A stretch of DNA of 7,097 nt from an uncultured Granulicatella sp. (GTDB lineage: Bacteria > Bacillota > Bacilli > Lactobacillales > Aerococcaceae): assembly GCA_947254045.1 (NCBI GenBank), contig CAMYBO010000064.1, positions 1 through 7,097 of the forward strand. Reading direction: 5' to 3'. Under the pieces are notes generated by a model that searched no databases, was not told the DNA's origin, and saw only the letters and a program-made list of their open reading frames with translations. Position numbers and translations under genes: made by a program. Shown here piece after piece: positions 1-3,803 of this stretch. Numbering within the stretch: position 1 is the first letter of the stretch; the number at the start of each line of letters is the position of its first letter.

Positions 1-1075
1 ATCCATAAATGGATCTAAATCTCCATCCATCACAGCACCAATATTCCCAGTTTCATGACCCGAACGCAAATCCTTCACTAATGAATACGGATGGAACACA
101 TAATTTCGAATTTGTGAACCCCAAGCAATATCTTTTTGTTCCCCACGAATCTCCGCTAACTCAGCAGCCTTCTTCTCTTCTTCTAATTGATATAATTTCG
201 TTTTTAACATTGCCATCGCTTGGTCCTTATTTTTAAATTGCGAACGTTGCGCCTGACTTTGCGTTACAATTCCAGTTGGAATATGCGTAATACGAACAGC
301 TGATGAAGTCTTATTAATATGTTGCCCACCAGCACCACTCGCACGATACACATCTATTTTTAAATCGTCCGGATTAATTTCAATATCAATATCCCCTTCT
401 AATTGAGGCATAATATCAATGGAACAAAATGAAGTATGACGTTTTCCAGCCGCATCAAATGGAGAAATTCTCACTAAACGATGCACGCCTTTTTCGCTCT
501 TTAAATAACCATAAGCATTTAACCCTTCAATAGATAAAGTCACAGACTTAATACCCGCTTCTTCTCCATCTTGATAATCAACTGTTTCGATACGGTATCC
601 ATGTTGTTCAGCCCATCTTGTATACATTCTTAACAACATACTTCCCCAGTCTTGCGATTCTGTTCCACCAGCACCTGGATGGATTTCTAAAATCGCACTA
701 CATTTATCATGAGGTCCACTTAGTAACATACTTAATTCATATTTTTCTAGCGCTTTTTCAACACTTTGAACATGTTCCACTAATTCAGCATGAATTTCTT
801 CTTCTGGATCTTCCTTATACATTTCAAATAAAAGTTCTACTTCTTCTACTTGCAATTCTAATTGATGGAATGTATCGTACACAGCTTTTAATTCATTACT
901 TTTTTGAATGACAGACTGAGCTTTTTCATTATCATCCCAAAATCCAGGTTCAGACATTTGCTGTTCATACGAAGCAATATCTTCTTCTAAATGATCTAAG
1001 TCAAAGAGACCCCCTATAACTTGTCATCTGAGTACTCATTTTTTCTAATGCATTTCTGATTTCACTAATTTCCAT
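1..1075 (-). CDS. prfB: peptide chain release factor 2 (RF2), 3' end cut by the window, +1 programmed frameshift
   Basis: RF2 reads UGA and UAA stop codons in the ribosomal A site and triggers peptide release. The start is ATG at 1073-1075, preceded by AGGAG at 1082-1086; the ATG at 1078-1080 is out of frame. Frame zero runs 24 codons (MEISEIRNAL...) to a TGA at 1001-1003. A +1 shift then gives the rest of the protein, open to base 1. In the shifted product the stop-recognition tripeptide SPF is at about residues 204-206 (457-465) and the catalytic GGQ at 249-251 (322-330), inside RASGAGGQHINKTSSAVR. The residue equivalent to E. coli position 246 is alanine, not the threonine of E. coli K-12. 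The visible 358 residues end in GDLDPFMD, so roughly ten residues lie outside the window. It is normally just downstream of secA; here a phage-derived segment separates them. Confidence 0.97.
1001..1016 (-). promoter_or_regulatory. prfB +1 programmed ribosomal frameshift site
   Basis: On the minus strand the site reads TAGGGGGTCTCTTTGAC. An internal Shine-Dalgarno-like AGGGGG (1010-1015) lies a few bases before the slippery CTT, which is followed by an in-frame TGA (1001-1003) and then C, the poor termination context TGAC. After the slip, reading resumes at GAC (1000-1002) and the RF2 frame is open. This is the known autoregulatory circuit: scarce RF2 lets the ribosome pause at UGA and shift, making more RF2. 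Confidence 0.96.
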
Positions 1076-1087
1076 ACCATTCTCCTA

Positions 1088-1102
1088 TCTAATTGTAAAA
1101 AG
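1088..1102. repeat. 15-bp direct repeat, prfB-side copy
   Basis: TCTAATTGTAAAAAG is identical to 3757-3771 and in the same orientation. It lies immediately upstream of the prfB ribosome binding site. The two copies bracket the phage-derived segment exactly on the secA side, suggesting attachment-site halves or recombination at microhomology. Confidence 0.75.
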
Positions 1103-1112
1103 TGCAACTAAA

Positions 1113-1138
1113 ACAAACGTTATTATTTCACCGTTTGT
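1113..1138. repeat. 7-bp inverted repeat upstream of prfB
   Basis: ACAAACG (1113-1119) and CGTTTGT (1132-1138) are perfect inverted copies separated by 12 bases. The candidate prfB -10 element lies in the spacer. This layout could be an operator, but the arms are short and no specific regulator is recognised. Confidence 0.4.
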
Positions 1139-1148
1139 AAGTATTCAA
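1120..1148 (-). promoter_or_regulatory. candidate prfB promoter
   Basis: On the minus strand TTGAAT (1143-1148) is followed after 17 bases by TAATAA (1120-1125); transcription would start near 1113, giving a leader of about 40 nt before the prfB start. The -10 match is weak. The case rests on position: strong terminators lie on the secA side and just upstream, so prfB needs its own promoter. If the 15-bp repeat marks the insertion boundary, this promoter came with the inserted DNA. Confidence 0.35.
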
Positions 1149-1182
1149 CATAAACACCCAACCGAAAAATCAACCAGTCAGG

Positions 1183-1220
1183 CGAAAAAGGTGCTATTTT
1201 GAGTAGCACCTTGATTTTTT
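1183..1220 (-). terminator. intrinsic terminator upstream of prfB, possibly bidirectional
   Basis: A perfect 9-bp stem, AAGGTGCTA (1188-1196) and TAGCACCTT (1204-1212), has a 7-base loop. On the minus strand the stem runs into a short T-tract; on the plus strand it is followed by GATTTTTT. It would stop transcripts coming from the inserted segment before prfB. Confidence 0.75.
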
Positions 1221-1254
1221 ATAATACAACTTTTAAAGCACTCTCTTTGCAAAA

Positions 1255-1283
1255 ATTATACAAAAAAATACCCCTATCCACAA
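1255..1283 (-). promoter_or_regulatory. candidate sigma-A promoter for a short RNA
   Basis: On the minus strand TTGTGG (1278-1283), a 17-base spacer and a perfect TATAAT (1255-1260). The -35 matches only three of six bases and overlaps the hairpin of the preceding terminator. Transcription from about 1248 would reach the terminator at 1183-1212 after roughly 65 nt, with no ORF between, so the product would be a small untranslated RNA. Confidence 0.4.
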
Positions 1284-1296
1284 GAGCAGATAGGGG
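1262..1296 (-). terminator. intrinsic terminator after the 17-codon ORF
   Basis: CCCCTATC (1271-1278) pairs perfectly with GATAGGGG (1289-1296) around a 10-base loop. On the minus strand the stem is followed by TA and seven T residues. It ends any transcript carrying the small ORF at 1326-1379. Confidence 0.8.
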
Positions 1297-1325
1297 AGTA
1301 GTCAAAATTATAAGCTTATATTCAA

Positions 1326-1379
1326 TTAAAATTGGATTTTACCGTGTTCATCCACGATAATATTAGCTTTATCTAACAT
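1326..1379 (-). CDS. 17-residue small ORF with very strong ribosome binding site
   Basis: The ATG at 1377-1379 opens a 17-codon frame, MLDKANIIVDEHGKIQF, ending at TAA (1326-1328). It is preceded 7 bases upstream by AAAGGAGG followed by GG (1385-1394), close to an ideal Shine-Dalgarno sequence and stronger than those of the larger genes here. The peptide is mixed charged and hydrophobic, with no membrane segment or signal peptide, and I do not recognise it. It lies between the terminator of the MuF/immunity pair and its own terminator. It could be a real small protein, a truncated phage gene that kept only its start, or a leader peptide, although nothing downstream is clearly under its control. 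Promoter evidence is weak. Confidence 0.5.
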   Translation of the reverse strand: MLDKANIIVDEHGKIQF

Positions 1380-1384
1380 ATACA

Positions 1385-1394
1385 CCCCTCCTTT
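1385..1394 (-). promoter_or_regulatory. strong Shine-Dalgarno for the 17-codon ORF
   Basis: The minus-strand sequence AAAGGAGGGG sits 5-7 bases before the ATG at 1379. This near-complete match to the 16S rRNA tail is the main reason to treat the tiny ORF as possibly translated. Confidence 0.6.
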
Positions 1395-1410
1395 CGTTAA
1401 AAAAGTGTAT

Positions 1411-1440
1411 AAAAAAACACTTAGCGTTAACTAAGTGTTT
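1411..1440 (-). terminator. intrinsic terminator of the MuF toxin/immunity pair
   Basis: AAACACTTA (1415-1423) and TAAGTGTTT (1432-1440) form a perfect 9-bp stem with an 8-base loop, and on the minus strand run into seven T residues. The stem begins inside the stop codon of the immunity-position gene, so that gene ends the operon. Confidence 0.88.
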
Positions 1441-1750
1441 AGTAATCGTATTCCATATCTTTTTTTAACTTATCAAAGTTTTGTTTTGTTTCTTCATCAG
1501 TTAAATATCTCTTAGCACAAGGACCAAAACCAACATCATGAGGATTTTCAAGTATATCTTTAATAATCGCTTCATCCCCCTCGCTCGGTTTATTAGGAAA
1601 ATCCATCCATTTATAAAACGAGTCTACAAGAATTTCTACTACAACGTGTCTGCTTTTCTTATCCACTAAGGCACATCTTCCATCTAATAAAGTTATTAAA
1701 ACGCTAGTGTTATTATCATCTAATCCAATAATTTTATTCAATTTCAACAA
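1439..1750 (-). CDS. small hypothetical protein, candidate immunity protein for the MuF toxin
   Basis: I do not recognise the family. The gene follows the MuF toxin-like gene directly, overlaps its end by 17 bases and ends at the operon terminator, the position of immunity genes in MuF and other polymorphic toxin loci. I place the start at TTG (1748-1750), about 103 residues, because AGGTGATC (1754-1761) upstream pairs with the extended 16S rRNA tail at good spacing. An earlier TTG at 1769-1771 is in frame but has no ribosome binding site. There is no signal peptide or membrane segment, so the protein should be cytosolic. A beta-rich first half (TSVLITLLDGRCALVDKKSR) precedes an acidic helical C-terminus (LTDEETKQNFDKLKKDMEYDY). 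The small, acidic, cytosolic character suits an inhibitor, but immunity is inferred from position only. Confidence 0.72.
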   Translation of the reverse strand: MLKLNKIIGLDDNNTSVLITLLDGRCALVDKKSRHVVVEILVDSFYKWMDFPNKPSEGDEAIIKDILENPHDVGFGPCAKRYLTDEETKQNFDKLKKDMEYDY

Positions 1751-3593
1751 ATCGATCACCTTCTCTAACAAATAATTTTATTCCATATTTTTTTAAAGCT
1801 TTTACTTGGTTATCAGTTGGTTTTTCATCAGTAAAATGCATACTTGAAACATCACTTAGTACTACATCACCATGATACTGTGCTTCAATATATCTCACAT
1901 CTAACATACTACTAAACTCCTCTGGAGTGTTAAATTTTTTAGATTTCAAAGAAGATATATAATAGTCGAAATCTTTACGGTTTACACTCAAAAGGTGAGG
2001 TGAATTAGGATTATCTGCTATAATCTCCTTATTAACTGATGGACCTAAACTATTGTTTATAGTAAAAGTCACTTTCCCATCCATTTTTTCTTTTGAAAAA
2101 TGTACTATTACATCTCCGTATTGAGATACACCTCTTGAAAATGACTTGTTATATAAATAGTCTTGCATAGGGTCTTTATTGCCAAAATATCCATATTTTT
2201 CATAATGTTTTTTTCTCGTTATTTTACTTTTAACGCCAAACAAATTATTTGTGGCTTGTTTTCTATAACCTTCATGAATTGTTCCACCACTTGTTCCTGT
2301 TTCAAATTGATTCATAAACCTTTCTGACTCAATTAAACTATCGATATCTTTAAGCCTAAATCTCATTGCATAACTACTGTTATCAAACATATTTTTGAGT
2401 TTCTCACTAACAGCTTGTATTTCTTCAAATTCTAACTTACTTTTTACCTCTTTATTATACCACTCCTTTGCATAGTCATCAAAGTTTATTAGTGTTTTTT
2501 CTTTAAGATTCAACCCTTCAGAAATATTGTTGTAAAAATCAATTTCATCCATTTCTTTTTGATTAGAACGGCTATTTTTTGGGGTATAACCAACCTTACC
2601 AAGTAATCTATCCCCTTCACGTTCCCATTCATCAAATACATCATTCAGCGACTTATCGCTCGGAGCGACATTTGCTTTATGATCATTCATCAAAATATCA
2701 ATATAAGGATTGTCGCTCTTTTCGCCATCTTTTGATTGATGACTTGGCATAATCGTTGAACGGCAACGAACATGAAATGGTGGTGCAGTTTGTCCTGCTT
2801 TATATTCTGAAATAGGATATATTTTCTTGTTTTCATGACGGCAAATATCAGAGGTTCTAGTGTCTAATACTGCAACTATTTCATAGTATTCTCCACCTAA
2901 ATCTTTGATAGTATCTAGTGTAGCTAAATTATTGTAAAACGTTGTTTCTGTTCGTACTAACGTTTCTGCTTGGCTATAGGCTACTCCAGTTCTAAGTATC
3001 AACTCTTTAGACATTCTGTCTACTGACCATCCGCCGGTTAAACCTTGGTCTATCACTTTCTGAATAGAATTAAATGTTCTTCTACTTTGTCCCCAAATAC
3101 GCTCTGAAAACTCTTGTCCACTCCAATTAGTAGCAAGTTTATTCTGTACGGCTTTTAGGTTCAGAATAGGCTTTTCAACTATTCCAAAGTCAGCTAGGTT
3201 CTTCATTTGTTGGATTTTACCTTTCACATAGACTTCAGATAGATTATTCACTACATTATCTGCTATTCCATCTTTACCGCCATATAGTTCAGCTGTTTTT
3301 CGTTCGATTTCAGCAAGTAACGCTTCTTTTCTACTGATTCTATGACGATAAGCCAATGCATCAAGAAGTGGTGTAGGTGTGTCTGGTTTCAAAGCCATCG
3401 CTCTAAATTTCTCTAGCGTTACTCCTTGAAATTCTTTCATTTCATTATCTCTCAAGTACCGTTTTGCTTCAGCATGACTCATTTTATGGTCTTTCGCATA
3501 TCGAGCATAGAAAGTTTCAATCTCTGCAATCAAATCTTGCCTATAAGAAGCTAACTGCCTTCCAACGTTAGCCATGTATCTATCACTAATCAC
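1734..3593 (-). CDS. MuF-type phage minor head protein with C-terminal toxin-like domain (orphan MuF polymorphic toxin)
   Basis: Residues 1-285 resemble the SPP1 gp7/phage Mu F minor head family, which sits at the portal and can be injected with DNA. The family signature runs from about 240 to 283: VLDTRTSDIC, then PPFHVRCRSTIMP, with C251, H274 and C277. A polar linker (about 285-400) leads to a C-terminal domain, about 400-619, atypical for a plain head protein. It contains MRFRLKD (409-415), YGDVIVHF (492-499), TFTINNS (509-515) and YIEAQYHGDV (568-577). From memory the last three recall DUF3626-like or ADP-ribosyltransferase-like patterns; I could not test this. The toxin half is more AT-rich (16 G/C in 2221-2280 against 26 in 3361-3420). 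The start given is GTG at 3591-3593; homology-like sequence continues 18 codons upstream, interrupted by TAG. It has no clear ribosome binding site, so expression is uncertain. No recognisable promoter lies between it and the secA terminator. Confidence 0.85.
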   Translation of the reverse strand: MISDRYMANVGRQLASYRQDLIAEIETFYARYAKDHKMSHAEAKRYLRDNEMKEFQGVTLEKFRAMALKPDTPTPLLDALAYRHRISRKEALLAEIERKTAELYGGKDGIADNVVNNLSEVYVKGKIQQMKNLADFGIVEKPILNLKAVQNKLATNWSGQEFSERIWGQSRRTFNSIQKVIDQGLTGGWSVDRMSKELILRTGVAYSQAETLVRTETTFYNNLATLDTIKDLGGEYYEIVAVLDTRTSDICRHENKKIYPISEYKAGQTAPPFHVRCRSTIMPSHQSKDGEKSDNPYIDILMNDHKANVAPSDKSLNDVFDEWEREGDRLLGKVGYTPKNSRSNQKEMDEIDFYNNISEGLNLKEKTLINFDDYAKEWYNKEVKSKLEFEEIQAVSEKLKNMFDNSSYAMRFRLKDIDSLIESERFMNQFETGTSGGTIHEGYRKQATNNLFGVKSKITRKKHYEKYGYFGNKDPMQDYLYNKSFSRGVSQYGDVIVHFSKEKMDGKVTFTINNSLGPSVNKEIIADNPNSPHLLSVNRKDFDYYISSLKSKKFNTPEEFSSMLDVRYIEAQYHGDVVLSDVSSMHFTDEKPTDNQVKALKKYGIKLFVREGDRFVEIE

Positions 3594-3647
3594 TTGAGCA
3601 TTTTGTTCTTGCTATAACGCTCGTTGCAACCAGTACTTACTGACCAT
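3594..3647 (-). other. original 5' end of the MuF gene, interrupted by an amber codon
   Basis: In the same frame as the MuF gene, an ATG at 3645-3647 opens MVSKYWLQRAL, then TAG (3612-3614), then QEQNAQ running directly into VISDRYMANVG. The YW(L)QRA start is typical of minor head proteins, and the ATG overlaps the stop of the preceding gene by a few bases, as in phage head operons. I infer that ATG is the ancestral start and that codon 12 mutated from a sense codon such as CAG, GAG or AAG. What remains would depend on reinitiation at GTG 3593 or ATG 3575, or on suppression. Confidence 0.75.
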
Positions 3648-3756
3648 CTTCATCAACTACTTTCTTAAATGAATTTTGTTGATATTCCTCTAAATGCTCT
3701 TTCTTTTGTTTTTCTAATCGGTCTTCCACTTCTGGTTTGTACCATGGGTGCTGCTC
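3637..3756 (-). pseudogene. 3' fragment of a phage structural gene, probably portal
   Basis: Thirty-nine codons in frame, beginning EQHPWYKPEVEDRLEKQK and ending VVDEDGQ at TAA (3637-3639), overlap the ancestral MuF start ATG (3645-3647). In siphophage head modules the gene immediately upstream of MuF is the portal, and a charged coiled tail ending in acidic residues suits a portal C-terminus, so portal is inferred by position. The rest of the gene is missing: the sequence ends exactly at the 15-bp repeat and the secA terminator. It cannot be functional. Confidence 0.6.
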
Positions 3757-3771
3757 TCTAATTGTAAAAAG
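3757..3771. repeat. 15-bp direct repeat, secA-side copy
   Basis: This is the second copy of TCTAATTGTAAAAAG. On the minus strand it reads CTTTTTACAATTAGA and provides the T-tract of the secA terminator. Past the 15 bases, the prfB side reads TAGGAG and this side GAGCAG on the minus strand, so similarity extends to 19 of 21 positions. Confidence 0.75.
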
Positions 3772-3802
3772 GTAGGCTGGGCTTTTGCCCAGCCTACTTT
3801 TT
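3766..3802 (-). terminator. strong intrinsic terminator of secA, bidirectional in form
   Basis: GTAGGCTGGGC (3772-3782) and GCCCAGCCTAC (3787-3797) form a perfect 11-bp GC-rich stem with a 4-base loop, extended by flanking A and T tracts on both sides. It begins directly after the secA stop codon. It isolates secA from the inserted phage segment. Confidence 0.95.
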
Positions 3803-3803
3803 A

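Noticed and set aside
9..911. Plus-strand open frames opposite prfB
   Set aside because: They are antisense to a clearly conserved RF2 frame, have no plausible ribosome binding sites and give low-complexity translations.
1001..1003. prfB as a frameshifted pseudogene
   Set aside because: The stop is the programmed frameshift site with its SD-like element and slippery CTT; both frames encode canonical RF2.
1103..1254. T-box or other known riboswitch before prfB
   Set aside because: There is a terminator, but I see no T-box sequence or antiterminator pairing and no recognisable aptamer.
1751..1771. Earlier TTG start for the immunity-position gene
   Set aside because: No Shine-Dalgarno precedes it, and the strong AGGTGATC site would then lie inside the coding region.
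1088..3771. Insertion sequence or transposon as carrier of the segment
   Set aside because: No transposase and no terminal inverted repeats were seen; the 15-bp repeat is longer than usual target duplications.
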